Notes under the pieces: model-generated
The model's input: the letters and a program-made list of their open reading frames with translations, nothing else
The model's database searches: none
What the model was told of the DNA's origin: nothing
Assembly (NCBI GenBank): GCA_011389865.1
Contig: JAABTL010000006.1
Coordinates: forward strand, 50,741 to 114,740
Source of the DNA: Trueperaceae bacterium
Lineage (GTDB): Bacteria > Deinococcota > Deinococci > Deinococcales > Trueperaceae
Direction of reading: 5' to 3'
DNA: 64,000 nt
Program-made: the position numbers and the translations under genes
Part shown: piece after piece, positions 33,359 to 43,679 of the stretch
Layout of the letters: the number at the start of each line of letters is the position of its first letter
How positions within the stretch are numbered: position 1 is the stretch's first letter

Positions 33359-34809
33359 CAGCGAACCTCCGTCGGGGCGGCGGCGAGCGCCGCCGCGATG
33401 GGATCGAACGAGGGGGTGCGGCCGAGGGCCGCTTCGAGGCGCACGCGGGCGCTGCGGGCCTGATCGTCGGCGCGCAGGAGCGATTGGGCGGCGTCGAGCG
33501 CGTCGAGCTCGGCGCGCCGCAGGTCGAGCGGCGATACCTGGCCGAGGTCGGCGCGGACCTGCACCGAGGCGAGTTGGGTCAGCCGTTGGGCGTAGCGCTC
33601 GCCGGCGAGGGTCGCGGTGCGCCGGGCCTGGTCGTCCGCCCGGAGCAGGTTCTCGAGCTCCAGGGCGGCGGCCGACCGCGCCTGTAGCAACCGCTCGAGC
33701 GCCAGGGCCTGCTCGACCTCGGCCTGGGCGACAGCCGTGGCGTCGTTACCGCCGAAGGCCCACGACAGGTTCGCGCCGAGGGTGGCGGTGGTCTGGGGGG
33801 AGGCGGAGTTCCAGGGGTCGTACGAGAGCTCGGCGGAGGGCTGCAGCGAGCGGGTGTCCCAGCCCGCCCCTACGGCGATGCGTCCGGCGTCGCCGGTGTT
33901 CACGAGACTGGCGCTGAGGCTGACGGTGACGCCGGCCTCGCGGCGGGCGCGCCCGAGCGCGGTGGCGGCGTCGTCGAGGGCGCGCTGCGCCTCGTTCACG
34001 CGCTCGCTCGCGGCGAGGGCGGCTTCGAACTCGTCGGGCCCCAACGCCAGGGGCGGCTGCGAAGCGACCGCCGCGGCGGCGGCGCCGAGGGCGCCCAGCG
34101 GGTCGCTGGCGGGCGCCCACAACGCGTCGACGGCGACGCCGTAGCCGCGTTCGAAGGCGAGTCGGGCGGCGGCGACGTCCGCGCGGGCGGTCGCCACGTC
34201 GCCCTCGGCCTGGAGGACGCTCAGATCGGCGTCGGCCAGGGCCGCCGGGGCGACCGTGCCCGCCTCGAGCTGCTCGGCGACGGCGTCACGCGAGCGCAGC
34301 GCGAGGTCGAGGCGGCCTTCGGCCAGCGCGAGCTGGGCGGCGAGCCGCTCGAGCGTGACGACGCGGTCGAGGACGTCGACGACGGCGTCGCGGTAGGCGT
34401 CGGCCAGGGCGTCGAGGGCCACCTCGAGGCTCCGCAGGGCGCGCTGCGCGGCATCGTAGGCGGGGCCGGCGGGCACGACGGTCCAGCTCGTCGAGAGCGA
34501 GATGGCGCCGAGGCTCGTCTCCCAGCCCGCGGGGCCGGCGGGACCGGCGTCCTCGGCCCGCCAGGCGGCCTCGGCCCCGGTGCGCAGGCTGCCGCTCACG
34601 ATCGCGCCGGCGCCCTCGGCGGCGAGGCGCGCGCGCTCGGCCTGCAGGGTCGCCAGGGTCACGCCGCCGGAGCCAGAGGCGACGGCGAAGACCCGCGCCG
34701 GTTCGACGGCGGTCCACGGCCGGACCGGCTCGCTCGCGCGCGCCGGCACGGCGGCCAGCGTCAGCAGGGCCAGCGCGATCGCGAGGTGGCGGTGGAACCC
34801 CCTACTCAT
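33358..34809 (-). CDS. TolC-family outer-membrane efflux protein
   Basis: 483 residues. The signal peptide ends ARA. Long helical segments alternate with strand-like ones, including [24 protein letters not shown] and [25 protein letters not shown], the beta strands expected of the channel. A short internal echo LLRADDQAR occurs twice near the C-terminus (the TolC repeats). It should form the outer-membrane exit duct for the MacAB-like pump. It overlaps the permease gene by 8 nt and the second TolC-like gene by a shared T (TGATG). Confidence 0.82.
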   Translation of the reverse strand: MSRGFHRHLAIALALLTLAAVPARASEPVRPWTAVEPARVFAVASGSGGVTLATLQAERARLAAEGAGAIVSGSLRTGAEAAWRAEDAGPAGPAGWETSLGAISLSTSWTVVPAGPAYDAAQRALRSLEVALDALADAYRDAVVDVLDRVVTLERLAAQLALAEGRLDLALRSRDAVAEQLEAGTVAPAALADADLSVLQAEGDVATARADVAAARLAFERGYGVAVDALWAPASDPLGALGAAAAAVASQPPLALGPDEFEAALAASERVNEAQRALDDAATALGRARREAGVTVSLSASLVNTGDAGRIAVGAGWDTRSLQPSAELSYDPWNSASPQTTATLGANLSWAFGGNDATAVAQAEVEQALALERLLQARSAAALELENLLRADDQARRTATLAGERYAQRLTQLASVQVRADLGQVSPLDLRRAELDALDAAQSLLRADDQARSARVRLEAALGRTPSFDPIAAALAAAPTEVR

Positions 34810-36151
34810 GGCGGAGCGACGCCACCGGGTCGAGACGGGCCGCCCGCTGGGCGGGGTAGAGGCCGAAGACGACGCCGACGAACAGTGCGACGCCGAAGGC
34901 GACGGCCATCGGGGCCACCGTAAGGGCCGACGTCACGCCCAGCATCGGGCTGACGAAGCGCGCGCCCGCGGCGCCGACCGCGAGTCCCAGCAGGCCCCCG
35001 CCCGCGGCCAGCACGACCGCCTCGACGAGGAACTGCAGACGGATGTCGGCCGGGCGGGCGCCGAGCGCCTTGCGGATCCCGATCTCGCGGGTCCGCTCGG
35101 TGACCGACACGAGCATGATGTTCATGATGCCGATGCCTCCAACCAGCAGGCTGATCCCGGCGATGGCGCCGAGGAAGAGGGTGAGCGTGCGACTGACCGC
35201 CGTCAACGACTCGAGCGTATCCGCCTGGTTCTGCACTTGGAAGCCCAACGCCTCCAGGTCGAACTCGCCGCGCTCGTTCGCCAGCAGGAGCATGACGTCC
35301 GTCTGCAGCGCGGAGAGGTGCCCCGCCTCGGTGGCCCGGACGAAGATCTGGTTGACGGACTGGGCGGAGGTGCCGCCGGCGACCTGGCTGCGGGCCAGGC
35401 GCTGCAGGTAGGTGGAGAGCGGCACGATGATCTGGCGGTTGGGGCTGCCGAAGCCCGCGCCCTTGTCCGGGAGCACGCCGACGACCGTGAAGGTGTGGGT
35501 GCCGACGGTCAGGCTCTGCCCCAGCGGGTCCATCCCGGGGAAGAGCTCCTGGGCGATCTCGTGCCCGAGCACGGCCACCCGCGCGCGGCTCTCGACGTCG
35601 ACGTCGGTCCACCAGGCGCCGGCGCCGACCTCGAGGTCGCGGATCGGGGCGTAGTCGGGCCAGGTGCCCAGCACCTGGGCCGTGGTGTTGAGGCCACCGG
35701 CGCGCACCTGCAGGTTCGACGTGACGCTGGGGGCGATCCCCAGGATGCGGCCGTCGACCCACTGCAGCGAGCGCAGGAGCTCGGCGTCGCCCACCGTGAT
35801 GCCCGCGCTGGACTCGGTGCGCACGATCCCGGTCGAACTGCGGGTCACGGTCGCGCCGATCGTCAGCAGGTTGGTGCCCAGACGCTCGAGGTTCGAGGTG
35901 ACGTTCTGGGTGACGCCCGCGCCGACGGCGGTCAGCGCCACGACCGCGGCCACGCCGATGATGACGCCGAGGGCCGTCAGCAGGCTGCGGCTGGCGTTGC
36001 CGCGGATCGAGCGCCAGGCGATGCCGACGATCGCCCGGGTGTCGGTCGTGCCGGTCGGCTCTTCGAGCGCGAACCAGTCCGCGACGCTCGCCGCGGCGTC
36101 GTCGCCCGCGGGGTCGGCATCGGCCGCGCCCAGCGTCGCCGCGCGCGTCAC
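34802..36151 (-). CDS. macB: MacB-type ABC permease
   Basis: 449 residues. An N-terminal cytoplasmic tail of ~45 residues precedes the first helix ([24 protein letters not shown]). A ~230-residue periplasmic MacB domain follows, then three C-terminal helices ([40 protein letters not shown]... is the typical FtsX/MacB segment). It transmits ATPase movement to the periplasmic adaptor. The ATPase is a separate protein here, as in the LolCDE/YknZ-type split organisation. The GTG start overlaps the ATPase stop (GTGA). Confidence 0.92.
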   Translation of the reverse strand: MTRAATLGAADADPAGDDAAASVADWFALEEPTGTTDTRAIVGIAWRSIRGNASRSLLTALGVIIGVAAVVALTAVGAGVTQNVTSNLERLGTNLLTIGATVTRSSTGIVRTESSAGITVGDAELLRSLQWVDGRILGIAPSVTSNLQVRAGGLNTTAQVLGTWPDYAPIRDLEVGAGAWWTDVDVESRARVAVLGHEIAQELFPGMDPLGQSLTVGTHTFTVVGVLPDKGAGFGSPNRQIIVPLSTYLQRLARSQVAGGTSAQSVNQIFVRATEAGHLSALQTDVMLLLANERGEFDLEALGFQVQNQADTLESLTAVSRTLTLFLGAIAGISLLVGGIGIMNIMLVSVTERTREIGIRKALGARPADIRLQFLVEAVVLAAGGGLLGLAVGAAGARFVSPMLGVTSALTVAPMAVAFGVALFVGVVFGLYPAQRAARLDPVASLRHE

Positions 36152-36852
36152 GCCACCACTGGGGCGGCGCGCCCCGCGCTGTCGGACTCGAGCCGGCCGT
36201 CGCGCAGCCGCAGCACGCGTTCACAGCGCTCCGCGACGTCGGGCTCGTGGGTGACCATGACGATGGTGGCGCCCTGGGCGTGCAGTTCGTCGAACAGCGC
36301 CAGGATCTCGAGGCCCGTCTCGCTGTCGAGGTTGCCCGTCGGCTCGTCCGCGAGCAGCAGCGACGGGTTCATCGCCAGGGCGCGGGCGATGGCGACGCGC
36401 TGCCGCTGGCCGCCGGAGAGCTGCGACGGGCGGTGGTCGACGCGGTCGCCGAGGCCGACGCGCTCGAGCACCTCGAGGGCGCGGCGCCGGCGCACGCCCG
36501 GGCGGTAGCCGGCGTAGGTCAGCGGCACCTCGACGTTCTCGCGCACCGACAACCGCGGCAGCAGGTGGAACGACTGGAAGACGAAGCCGACGTGCCGGTT
36601 ACGCATGGCCGCCTGCTCCTCGGGGTCGAGGTCGCCGGCGTCCTGGCCGGCGAGCAGCGCGCGCCCCTCGGTGGGGGTGTCGAGCAGGCCGATCAGGTTC
36701 ATCAGCGTCGACTTGCCGGAGCCGGAGGGGCCCATCAGGGCCACGTACTCGCCGACGGGCACGTCGAAGCTGACCTCCCGCAGGGCGTAGAAGTCCTCTT
36801 CGGCCAGCGGGTAGACCTTGCTGATCGCGTCGAGTTCGAGCGCGGGCGTCAC
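36148..36852 (-). CDS. MacB/LolD-type ABC ATP-binding protein
   Basis: 234 residues. Walker [16 protein letters not shown], signature [15 protein letters not shown], Walker [14 protein letters not shown] and H-loop [10 protein letters not shown] are typical of the MacB/LolD/FtsE class. It powers the permease encoded just downstream. GTGA overlaps link it to both neighbours. The start is GTG at 36852. Confidence 0.93.
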   Translation of the reverse strand: MTPALELDAISKVYPLAEEDFYALREVSFDVPVGEYVALMGPSGSGKSTLMNLIGLLDTPTEGRALLAGQDAGDLDPEEQAAMRNRHVGFVFQSFHLLPRLSVRENVEVPLTYAGYRPGVRRRRALEVLERVGLGDRVDHRPSQLSGGQRQRVAIARALAMNPSLLLADEPTGNLDSETGLEILALFDELHAQGATIVMVTHEPDVAERCERVLRLRDGRLESDSAGRAAPVVA

Positions 36853-38309
36853 TGGCCGCCCCCGCCGCCGGCGCCGCGGCCGGCGCCCGAGCCCGGCACC
36901 ATGCCTGGGGCCGGCACCGCGCCGGGGACGAGCTCGCGGGTCAGCTGGGTCGACGGCAGGATGCCCGGCGTGGCGCTCGGCGCGGCCGCGACGGCGTTCG
37001 CCGCCGGCACTTCCACCTGGGTCCCCGCGGGCAGGTCGCCGCGCACCACGAGGCTGGCGCCGACGGTGGCGACGACCTCGACCTGGCGGCGCTCGGTCTC
37101 GCCGTCGCCAAGCAGGACGGCCACGACGCCGTCGCCGCGCGGGTTGCGGGTCACGGCCGCGGCCGGCAGCGTCACCGTGTCGGCCTCCTGGCGGACGACG
37201 ACCTCGGCCTCGCCCGTCATGCCCGGCCGCAGGGCGCCGTCCGCGTTGTCGATGCCCAGCACGACCTCGAAGACCGGGATGTTCTGGCTGGTGCGGGCCC
37301 CGGGCGCGACGGCGACCACGCTCGCCTGCACGCTGCGGTCCGCCAGCGCCATGACGGTCACGCGCGCGCTCTGCCCGACCTCGATCTGGGAGATCTCGGT
37401 CTCGTCGACCTGCGCGACGAGCTCCAGGCGGCGGTCGTCGGCGATCGTCAGCAGCGTGGCGTTGCTGCCGGCGAAGCCGCCGGCGGCGATGCGGACCTCG
37501 CTGACCACCCCATCGAAGGGCGCGAGCAGCGTGGCGCCGGCGAGGGAGGCCTCGGCGCGTTCGAGCTTCACCTGCGCCTGCTCGACGGCGGCGACGGCGT
37601 CGGCCAGATCGCGCTCGGCCTTGGCGATGCGGGTGTCGAGGTCGTCGCGGGCCGCCACGAGCGCGCGCTCGGCGCTGGCGGCGTCGTCGAGCGCGGTCGC
37701 GCGGGCCGACTGCGCGTCGGCGAGCTCACGCGGCGAGGCGCTGCCGACGTCGGCCAGGCGGGTGGTGAGGTCGAGCTTGGCCGCCGCGTCGGCGGCCCCG
37801 TCGAGGGCCCGCTGGAGGCGCCGCTCGGCGTCGTCCACCGCGTCGGTCAGGCTGCGCTCGACGTCGACGCGGTCGGCGCGGGCGGCGGTCAGCGCGCGCT
37901 CGCTGCGCTCGAGCGCCAGTTCGGCGTCGCGCAGGTCGCGCTCGAGGTCGCTGGGGTCGAGCCTGGCAACCGTCTCGCCCGCAACGACCCGCGCGCCGAG
38001 GGGGGCGGCGTAGGTGACGGTACCGCTGGCGACGGTGCGGAGCTCGGCGGTGGTGGCGGCCTGGAGCGTGCCCGGGGCCGGGACCGTCACCTGGTAGGTG
38101 CGCGGCGTGACCTCGAGGTAGCTGGGTCCGCTGGCGGCCTCGGCGCCCGCGGGTCGCAGAGTGAGCCACCACCAGGCGCCGCCGGCGGCGCCGACGATCG
38201 CCACGGTCGTGAGGGTGGCGGCCCAGCGGCGTCGGCGGCGGCGCTGCTGCGCGCGGCGGCGTTCACGGGCGGCGGTGGCGCTCGGGGGTTGCTTTGGAGG
38301 CGTCATCAC
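36849..38309 (-). CDS. macA: MacA-like periplasmic adaptor (HlyD/RND adaptor family)
   Basis: 486 residues. A basic cytoplasmic N-terminus (RRRRAQQRRRRRR-like) is followed by one transmembrane helix (about 30-50), a lipoyl half-motif, a long coiled-coil hairpin (about 110-250, Ala/Asp/Arg-rich), the second lipoyl half (ATLLAPFDGVVSEV) and beta-barrel domains. The C-terminus is a Pro/Gly-rich tail ([14 protein letters not shown]). It bridges the MacB-like permease and TolC. Minus-strand TACCTT ends 5 nt before GTG 38309, immediately followed by ATG 38306, so the message is probably leaderless and GTG may be the true start. It is the first gene of the operon. Confidence 0.9.
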   Translation of the reverse strand: MMTPPKQPPSATAARERRRAQQRRRRRRWAATLTTVAIVGAAGGAWWWLTLRPAGAEAASGPSYLEVTPRTYQVTVPAPGTLQAATTAELRTVASGTVTYAAPLGARVVAGETVARLDPSDLERDLRDAELALERSERALTAARADRVDVERSLTDAVDDAERRLQRALDGAADAAAKLDLTTRLADVGSASPRELADAQSARATALDDAASAERALVAARDDLDTRIAKAERDLADAVAAVEQAQVKLERAEASLAGATLLAPFDGVVSEVRIAAGGFAGSNATLLTIADDRRLELVAQVDETEISQIEVGQSARVTVMALADRSVQASVVAVAPGARTSQNIPVFEVVLGIDNADGALRPGMTGEAEVVVRQEADTVTLPAAAVTRNPRGDGVVAVLLGDGETERRQVEVVATVGASLVVRGDLPAGTQVEVPAANAVAAAPSATPGILPSTQLTRELVPGAVPAPGMVPGSGAGRGAGGGGGQ

Positions 38310-38314
38310 GTTCG

Positions 38315-38320
38315 AAGGTA
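38315..38320 (-). promoter_or_regulatory. Leaderless-type -10 of the MacA-like operon
   Basis: TACCTT on the minus strand ends 5 nt before the GTG at 38309; no Shine-Dalgarno sequence is present. Confidence 0.5.
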
Positions 38321-38381
38321 GGCGTCTTTCGTTTCGGTTCCGTTTGCGGGGTGTGTACGCGTGGTGACGGTCGGCGCGGCG

Positions 38382-38387
38382 TACCCT
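38382..38387 (+). promoter_or_regulatory. Leaderless-type -10 of the SGNH hydrolase gene
   Basis: TACCCT ends 5 nt before the ATG at 38393; no Shine-Dalgarno sequence is present. Confidence 0.5.
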
Positions 38388-38392
38388 TCGGC

Positions 38393-39058
38393 ATGGACGA
38401 ACCCCGCACCCTGCTCTGCTTCGGCGACTCGAACACCTGGGGCTACGTGCCCGTCAGCATGACCCGCTATCCCCGCCGCGTGCGCTGGCCGGGCGTGACC
38501 GCCGCCGCCCTCGGCGGTTCGTGGCACGTGGTCGAGGCGGGCCTCAACGGCCGCACCACCGTGTTCGAGGACCCGCTCGACGACCTCCTGGGGCTGCGTC
38601 ACATCGGGCCCGTGGTGGCGAGTGCCGCGCCCGTCGACGTGGTCGTGATCGCCCTCGGCGTCAACGATCTGAAGACGCGCCTCTCGGCCAGCGCCTACGA
38701 GATCGCCGAGGGCGCGGGCGTCCTCGTCGATCGGGTGCTGGCGAGCGAGGATGGGCCCAGCGGCGGCACGCCCGCCGTGCTGCTGGTCGGACCGCCGCCG
38801 CTGGGGAACCTGGGCGGCTGGGCGGAGCGCGACCCGGACGCCTTCGAGGGCTTCGAGCAGGGGTGGGAGGGCGCCTTGGAGAAGTCGAGACGCTTCGCCG
38901 CGCAGTACGCGCGGGTCGCCCGCGTGCGCGGCGTGCCCTTCCTCGACGCCGGCGAGCACGTGGTCAGCAGCGACCTGGACGGCATCCATTGGTCGCGCGA
39001 GGGGCACGCCGCCTTCGGCAGGGCGGTGGCGGCGGCCATCGTCACCCACTGGGGCTGA
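38393..39058 (+). CDS. SGNH/GDSL-type hydrolase
   Basis: 221 residues. Block I is LLCFGDSNTWGY with the nucleophile Ser; block II has the Gly in EAGLNGRTT; block III is ALGVNDLK with the Asn; block V is SDLDGIHWSREGH with the Asp and His. These four blocks define SGNH esterases (lipases, acetylxylan or other carbohydrate esterases). No signal peptide, so cytoplasmic. The ATG at 38393 is 5 nt after TACCCT (leaderless). The following 235 nt up to the GntR start hold only short GC palindromes and the GntR operator. Confidence 0.9.
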   Translation: MDEPRTLLCFGDSNTWGYVPVSMTRYPRRVRWPGVTAAALGGSWHVVEAGLNGRTTVFEDPLDDLLGLRHIGPVVASAAPVDVVVIALGVNDLKTRLSASAYEIAEGAGVLVDRVLASEDGPSGGTPAVLLVGPPPLGNLGGWAERDPDAFEGFEQGWEGALEKSRRFAAQYARVARVRGVPFLDAGEHVVSSDLDGIHWSREGHAAFGRAVAAAIVTHWG

Positions 39059-39249
39059 AGACCGCGGGGGCCGCGGGCGGACGGCGGCGCATGTGGTCGG
39101 CGTCAGCGGGCGCGTTCGTTTCCGGGGGCCACGCTGCGGATCGAGACCCGGGACCCGGGGCTCGCGAGAACGCCGAGCACATCGGTGAAGACGCGGTGTA
39201 CGGAGTGCGACGGGGGGCTCACCCGGAGCGCCTGCGGATGTCGTAAGGT

Positions 39250-39259
39250 TGTCTAGACA
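39250..39259 (+). promoter_or_regulatory. HutC-type GntR operator
   Basis: TGTCTAGACA is a perfect 10-bp palindrome. Its core GTCTAGAC fits the GT-N-TA-N-AC consensus of the HutC subfamily of GntR regulators. It lies 35 nt before the GTG of the adjacent HutC-type regulator, consistent with autoregulation of the whole operon. Confidence 0.7.
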
Positions 39260-39293
39260 TCCAAAGGGACGAGTCCGATGGGAGGCCCCACCC

Positions 39294-40031
39294 GTGGCCC
39301 GACGCACCCCGCCCATCTACGCGCGCATCGAGGAAGACCTACGGCATGGCATCGCCGGTGGCGCCTGGCGTATCGGGGCCCGGCTACCCAGCGAGGACGA
39401 GCTACGGCAGCAGTACGGCGTGTCGCGCATGACGGTCCGCCAGGCGCTCGCCCGCCTCGCCGCCGCCGGCTTGGTGACCAAGCGCCAAGGGATCGGCACC
39501 TTCGTGAACCGCACCAAGATCGAGCGCGTCGCGGGTCGCCTGCTCGGGTTCCGCGAGGACGCGCTGGCCCACGGCCTGGTGCCCGCCGTCCGCGTCCTGC
39601 GGATGGGTCTCGAACGGGCCGATGAGGAGGACGCCCGACTGCTCGATCTGCACGACGACGACGAGGTGCTGCGGGTGGTCCGCGTGCGCTTCGCGGACGG
39701 CGAACCGATCGGTCTCAACACGATCACGGTGGTGCCGGTCTTCGCCCGAGCGCTCCTCGATCTCGACTTCTGCGACTCGTTCTACGACGGCGTGGGCCGC
39801 CGACTCGGGGTCGAGGTGGGGCAGGCCGAACAGACGGTCGAGGCCGTCCACGGCGACGACGGCGACGCGCGGTCGTTGCGCGTCGCAGCCACGGCTGCGC
39901 TGCTGCGGATCACGCGCGTGACGCGGTTGGCGGATGGTCGCCTGCTCGGCCTGACGCGCTCGCTGTATCGGGGCGACCGCTACTTCCTGTCCCTCACGGT
40001 GCACCGCACGGAGCCGGACATGCCCGGCTGA
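39294..40031 (+). CDS. GntR-family regulator, HutC/PhnF subfamily
   Basis: 245 residues from the GTG at 39294, chosen for GGGAGG 8 nt upstream. The N-terminal winged helix is IYARIEEDLRHGIAGGAW ... LPSEDELRQQYGVSRMTVRQALARL ... GIGTFV. The C-terminal UTRA effector domain (about 90-240) has the typical VRVLRMGLERADEEDARLL, LRVVRVRFADGEPIGLNTI and LTRSLYRGDRY. It should repress the downstream phn-like transport operon until a phosphorus-containing or related ligand binds. A matching operator lies in its own promoter region; none was found before the binding-protein gene. Confidence 0.9.
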   Translation: MARRTPPIYARIEEDLRHGIAGGAWRIGARLPSEDELRQQYGVSRMTVRQALARLAAAGLVTKRQGIGTFVNRTKIERVAGRLLGFREDALAHGLVPAVRVLRMGLERADEEDARLLDLHDDDEVLRVVRVRFADGEPIGLNTITVVPVFARALLDLDFCDSFYDGVGRRLGVEVGQAEQTVEAVHGDDGDARSLRVAATAALLRITRVTRLADGRLLGLTRSLYRGDRYFLSLTVHRTEPDMPG

Positions 40032-40120
40032 CGCTCGGCGTGCGGGGCACCGCGCCCGGCACGCCGCTTCCCACCCATCCGCCACGAGGCCCGCACCTCA
40101 TTCAGGAAGGGATCGACGAC

Positions 40121-41095
40121 ATGACCCGACGTACGTTGTTCACCCGACTCTTCGTTGCACTACTGACCTTGGGCCTACTGTCGCTCGCCGTCGCCCAGGA
40201 AGACTGCCCACGCGGCGACCTCGACCCCCGCTTCTGCGACCGTGACGGCGACATGCTGGCCGATCCGCCCACCGACCCGGCGGAGTGGCTCGAGCCAAGC
40301 GTGCTGGTGTTCACCTACGCCCCCACCGAGGACCCCGCCGTCTACCAGGGCGCCTTCGGGGAGTTCATGGACTACCTCAGCGAGATGACCGGCCTGGAGG
40401 TGTTGTACTTCCCGGTCCGCTCCTACGCCGCCCAGATCGAGGCCATGCGTGCGGGCCGACTGCACGTCGCGGGCTTCTCGGCGGGCTCCGTGGAGGAGGG
40501 CGTCAACATGGCCGGCTTCCATCCGGTGGCGATGATGGCCATGGATGAGGGCGACGGCACCTACACCTTCGGCTACGAGATGGAGATCATCGTTCCCAAG
40601 GGCAGCGACATCCAGTCGCTCGAGGACCTGGCGGGCCGCCAGCTCGCGTTCGTGTCGCCGACCTCGAACTCCGGTTTCAAGGCGCCGTCGGCGCTGCTCT
40701 ACGCCGAGCTCGGGCTCAAGCCCGACGAGGGGTACGAGACGGCCTTCTCGGGCGGTCACGACAACAGCATTCTGGGCGTCGCCAACGGCGACTACGAGGC
40801 CGCCGCCATCGCCAGCTCGGTGCTGCGCCGGATGGCCAACCGCGACGTGGTGTCGCTCGACGACTTCGACTTCGTGTACACGTCGCAGACGTTCCCGTCG
40901 ACCGGCTACGGCTATGTGTACAACCTGCATCCCGACCTCGCCGCCAACGTGCGGGAGGCCTTCCTGACCTTCGACTGGACCGGGACCGCGCTCGATGCCG
41001 AGTTCGACGACGTCAACACCTTCATCGAGATCTCGTACGAACGCGATTGGGAGGTGCTGCGGACCATCGCCGCCGCATCCGCCGAGCTCGAGTAG
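40121..41095 (+). CDS. phnD: PhnD-like phosphate/phosphite/phosphonate-type substrate-binding protein
   Basis: 324 residues. The signal peptide ends AVA followed by Gln. The mature start has two Cys and a DRDGD segment ([20 protein letters not shown]), which I recognise as common in this PhnD branch, then [14 protein letters not shown] and the PhnD core [67 protein letters not shown]. It binds the ligand for the PhnCE transporter encoded downstream. GGAAGGG precedes the ATG. The exact ligand (phosphonate, phosphite or a phosphate ester) cannot be told. Confidence 0.88.
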   Translation: MTRRTLFTRLFVALLTLGLLSLAVAQEDCPRGDLDPRFCDRDGDMLADPPTDPAEWLEPSVLVFTYAPTEDPAVYQGAFGEFMDYLSEMTGLEVLYFPVRSYAAQIEAMRAGRLHVAGFSAGSVEEGVNMAGFHPVAMMAMDEGDGTYTFGYEMEIIVPKGSDIQSLEDLAGRQLAFVSPTSNSGFKAPSALLYAELGLKPDEGYETAFSGGHDNSILGVANGDYEAAAIASSVLRRMANRDVVSLDDFDFVYTSQTFPSTGYGYVYNLHPDLAANVREAFLTFDWTGTALDAEFDDVNTFIEISYERDWEVLRTIAAASAELE

Positions 41096-41119
41096 GCTCG
41101 CGTCCACAGCGTACCGAGC

Positions 41120-41153
41120 GGGTCGCGCTGGGTCCACGGGCCCAGCGCGACCC
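41120..41153 (+). other. Stem-loop between phnD and phnC
   Basis: GGGTCGCGCTGGG (41120-41132), 8-nt loop, CCCAGCGCGACCC (41141-41153), a perfect 13-bp stem without a T-tract. It ends 7 nt before the AAGGAGG of phnC, so it may also affect initiation there. Confidence 0.8.
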
Positions 41154-41174
41154 GGAGCACAAGGAGGCACACCC

Positions 41175-42053
41175 ATTCTCGAGATCCAAGGCCTCGTCAA
41201 GCAGTACGGGCGTGGCGAAACCGCCCTCAAAGGCGTCGACCTGAGCGTTCCGGCCGGGCAGGTGATGGCGCTCATCGGGCCGTCGGGCGCCGGCAAGAGC
41301 ACCCTCATCCGCTGCGTGAACCGACTGGTCGAGCCGACCCGGGGAACGATCAGCCTGGGGGACATCGAGATCACCCAGCTCTCGAAGCGGCGACTGCGAT
41401 CGGCGCGGCGCAGCATCGGGATGATCTTCCAGGAGTTCGCTCTGGTCGACCGACTTTCGGTGATGGAGAACGTGCTGTCGGGGCAGTTGGGTTACGTCGG
41501 GTTCTGGGCCTCATGGCTCAGGCGCTTCCCCGCCCCCATCGTCAACCGCGCCTTCGAGCTGCTCGAACGGGTCGGCATCGCGGAACACATCGACAAGCGC
41601 GCCGATCAGCTCTCCGGCGGTCAGCGCCAGCGTGTCGGCATCGCCCGGGCGCTCCTGCAGAACCCGAAGATCCTACTGGTCGACGAGCCGACCGCCAGCC
41701 TCGATCCGAAGACCTCTCGGCAGGTCATGCGGTTGCTCGTGGAGCTCGCGGACGAGCACGGGCTCGCCGCCATCATCAACATCCACGACGTGGCCCTGGC
41801 GAAGCAGTTCGTCGAGCGCATCGTGGGCCTCCGCGAAGGCGTCGTCGTCTTCGACGGCTCGCCTGACGAACTCGACGAGGCCGTCCTCACCGAGATCTAC
41901 GGGGCGGAAGATTGGTCGCTGCCGCGAGGGCGGGGCCCCGGCGAGGAGAACGACCCCGACGAAGCCGCTGCGGTATCGGCGCCGATCGGCGCCGGCGAAC
42001 CGCTGCGGACGTCCTCGACGACGGCCAGGGCGCTTGGCGTGGAGGCGCCGTGA
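41175..42053 (+). CDS. phnC: PhnC-like ABC ATP-binding protein, apparent ATT start
   Basis: 292 residues. Walker [10 protein letters not shown], signature LSGGQRQR, Walker [13 protein letters not shown] and H-loop NIHDVALA are intact, and the N-terminus [12 protein letters not shown] aligns with where PhnC proteins start. No ATG, GTG or TTG lies in frame between the end of phnD and the Walker A region. AAGGAGG at 41161-41167 is 7 nt before an ATT codon at 41175, so ATT is the best start unless there is a sequence error. The C-terminus has a ~50-residue extension rich in Pro, Glu and Ala beyond the family end. The stop overlaps the phnE GTG. Confidence 0.85.
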   Translation: MLEIQGLVKQYGRGETALKGVDLSVPAGQVMALIGPSGAGKSTLIRCVNRLVEPTRGTISLGDIEITQLSKRRLRSARRSIGMIFQEFALVDRLSVMENVLSGQLGYVGFWASWLRRFPAPIVNRAFELLERVGIAEHIDKRADQLSGGQRQRVGIARALLQNPKILLVDEPTASLDPKTSRQVMRLLVELADEHGLAAIINIHDVALAKQFVERIVGLREGVVVFDGSPDELDEAVLTEIYGAEDWSLPRGRGPGEENDPDEAAAVSAPIGAGEPLRTSSTTARALGVEAP

Positions 42054-42865
42054 GCGCCGTCGCCGCGGCGTCCAGTGCCCGTCCGCGCTGGCGGCCGAAG
42101 CCGCCGATCCGCAATCCCTGGCTGCGCTACGGTTTGGCGCTAGGCGCGATCACCTACCTCTACCTGGCGTTCGCGACCATCGACGTGAACTGGAATCGCG
42201 TCGTCCAGGGCGCCGAGCGGGCCCGGGTGCTGTTCGCCGGGCTGTTCCGGCCCGACTTCCTGTCGCGCTACGAGTTCATCCAGATCGGCATCCTCGAGAG
42301 CGTCAGCATGACGGTCGTGTCGACCGCCCTCGGGGTGGTGCTCGCCATCCCCTTCGCCTTCGGCGCCGCGCGCAACATCGCGCCCCTGCCCGTGTACCTG
42401 ACCTGTCGCGCCATCATCGCCGTTTCGCGCTCGTTCCAGGAGATCGTGGTCGCCATCATCTTCGTGGTGATGGTCGGCTTCGGCCCACTCGCCGGCGTCC
42501 TGACGCTCGCGTTCGGGAGCATCGGGTTCCTCGGGAAGCTGCTCGCAGAGGACATCGAGGACATCGAACCCGGCCAACTCGAGGCGATCACCGCAACCGG
42601 GGGCAGCTGGTTCCAGACGATGGCGTACGGGGTGGTGCCGCAGATCATGCCGCGCTTCGTGGGGCTCTCCGTGTACCGCTTCGACATCAACTTCCGCGCC
42701 TCGTCGGTGATCGGCATCGTCGGTGCCGGGGGCATCGGCGGCGCACTGAACACCTCCATCGCCCGCTACGAGTACGGCACGACCTCCGCCATCCTGCTGG
42801 TGATCATCGCCCTGGTCTACGCGGCCGAGTACGCCTCCGCCGCCATCCGGAAGCGGGTGCAGTGA
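42050..42865 (+). CDS. phnE: PhnE-like ABC permease (first copy)
   Basis: 271 residues with about six membrane helices. The EAA-like cytoplasmic loop is [32 protein letters not shown], and the family motif [21 protein letters not shown] follows, as in PhnE. It pairs with the second permease at 42867 as a heterodimeric channel. The GTG start overlaps the phnC stop (GTGA). An N-terminal cytoplasmic stretch of ~35 residues precedes the first helix. Confidence 0.9.
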   Translation: MSAVAAASSARPRWRPKPPIRNPWLRYGLALGAITYLYLAFATIDVNWNRVVQGAERARVLFAGLFRPDFLSRYEFIQIGILESVSMTVVSTALGVVLAIPFAFGAARNIAPLPVYLTCRAIIAVSRSFQEIVVAIIFVVMVGFGPLAGVLTLAFGSIGFLGKLLAEDIEDIEPGQLEAITATGGSWFQTMAYGVVPQIMPRFVGLSVYRFDINFRASSVIGIVGAGGIGGALNTSIARYEYGTTSAILLVIIALVYAAEYASAAIRKRVQ

Positions 42866-42866
42866 C

Positions 42867-43679
42867 GTGCCGGTCGACGTCGTCGGTGGGGTCCCGGTGT
42901 GGCGGAAGCGCGATCGGCGCCAGACGCTCCTCACGTACATCGGCTACCTGGTCGGCGCGGTGGCCGTCCTGGTGGCGTTCCGCTTCATCTCGGGCCAGAC
43001 GCTGTGGTTCTTCGTCCTGGACGCGCCGGAGCAGGTGGCCGACCTGATCGGCCGGATGTTTCCCCCGCGCTGGAGCTATGCCGACCGCCTCTGGGGCGCC
43101 CTGTGGGACACGATCAACATCGCCACCCTGGGCACCCTGATCGCGATCGTCATCAGCGTGCCGGTGGCCTTCCTGGCGGCGCGCAACACCACCCCGCACC
43201 CACTGCTGCGGCAGGTGGCGATGCTGATCATCGTCTCCTCCCGCTCGGTCAACTCGCTCATCTGGGCCCTGCTGCTCGTTTCGGTGATCGGTCCGGGCCT
43301 CCTCGCCGGGGTGATCGCGATCGCGCTGCGATCGGTGGGCTTCTGCAGCAAGCTGCTGTTCGAAGCGATCGAGGAGGTCAACCCGCGGCCGCTCGAGGCT
43401 CTCGTCTCGGCCGGCGCGAGCGGTGGCCAGGTCGTGACCTACGGCATCGCGCCCCAGGTGATGCCGGCCTTCGCCGGCATCGTGCTGTTCCGCTGGGACA
43501 TCAACATCCGATCGTCCACGGTCATCGGTCTGGTCGGCGGCGGCGGGATCGGCGTGCAACTCAACGCCAGCATCAACTCCCTGCAGTGGTCGCAGGTCAC
43601 CGTCATCTTCGCCATGATCATCGTCCTGGTGGTGGCCGCGGAGTGGGTATCCGCCAAGGTGCGCGGGGCGATCCAATGA
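42867..43679 (+). CDS. phnE: PhnE-like ABC permease (second copy)
   Basis: 270 residues with about six helices. The loop EEVNPRPLEALVSAGASGGQVVTYGIAPQVMP and the motif WDINIRSSTVIGLVGGGGIG mirror the first copy, so the two genes are ancient duplicates encoding a two-permease transporter. The GTG start lies 1 nt after the stop of the first phnE, and the stop overlaps the ATG of the phosphatase gene (ATGA). Confidence 0.9.
   Translation: MPVDVVGGVPVWRKRDRRQTLLTYIGYLVGAVAVLVAFRFISGQTLWFFVLDAPEQVADLIGRMFPPRWSYADRLWGALWDTINIATLGTLIAIVISVPVAFLAARNTTPHPLLRQVAMLIIVSSRSVNSLIWALLLVSVIGPGLLAGVIAIALRSVGFCSKLLFEAIEEVNPRPLEALVSAGASGGQVVTYGIAPQVMPAFAGIVLFRWDINIRSSTVIGLVGGGGIGVQLNASINSLQWSQVTVIFAMIIVLVVAAEWVSAKVRGAIQ

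Noticed and set aside
39062..39180. Palindromes CCGCGG-GGG-CCGCGG and a CGAGACCCGGG pair after the SGNH gene
   Set aside because: Short and imperfect; could be a weak terminator but expected often at this GC content.
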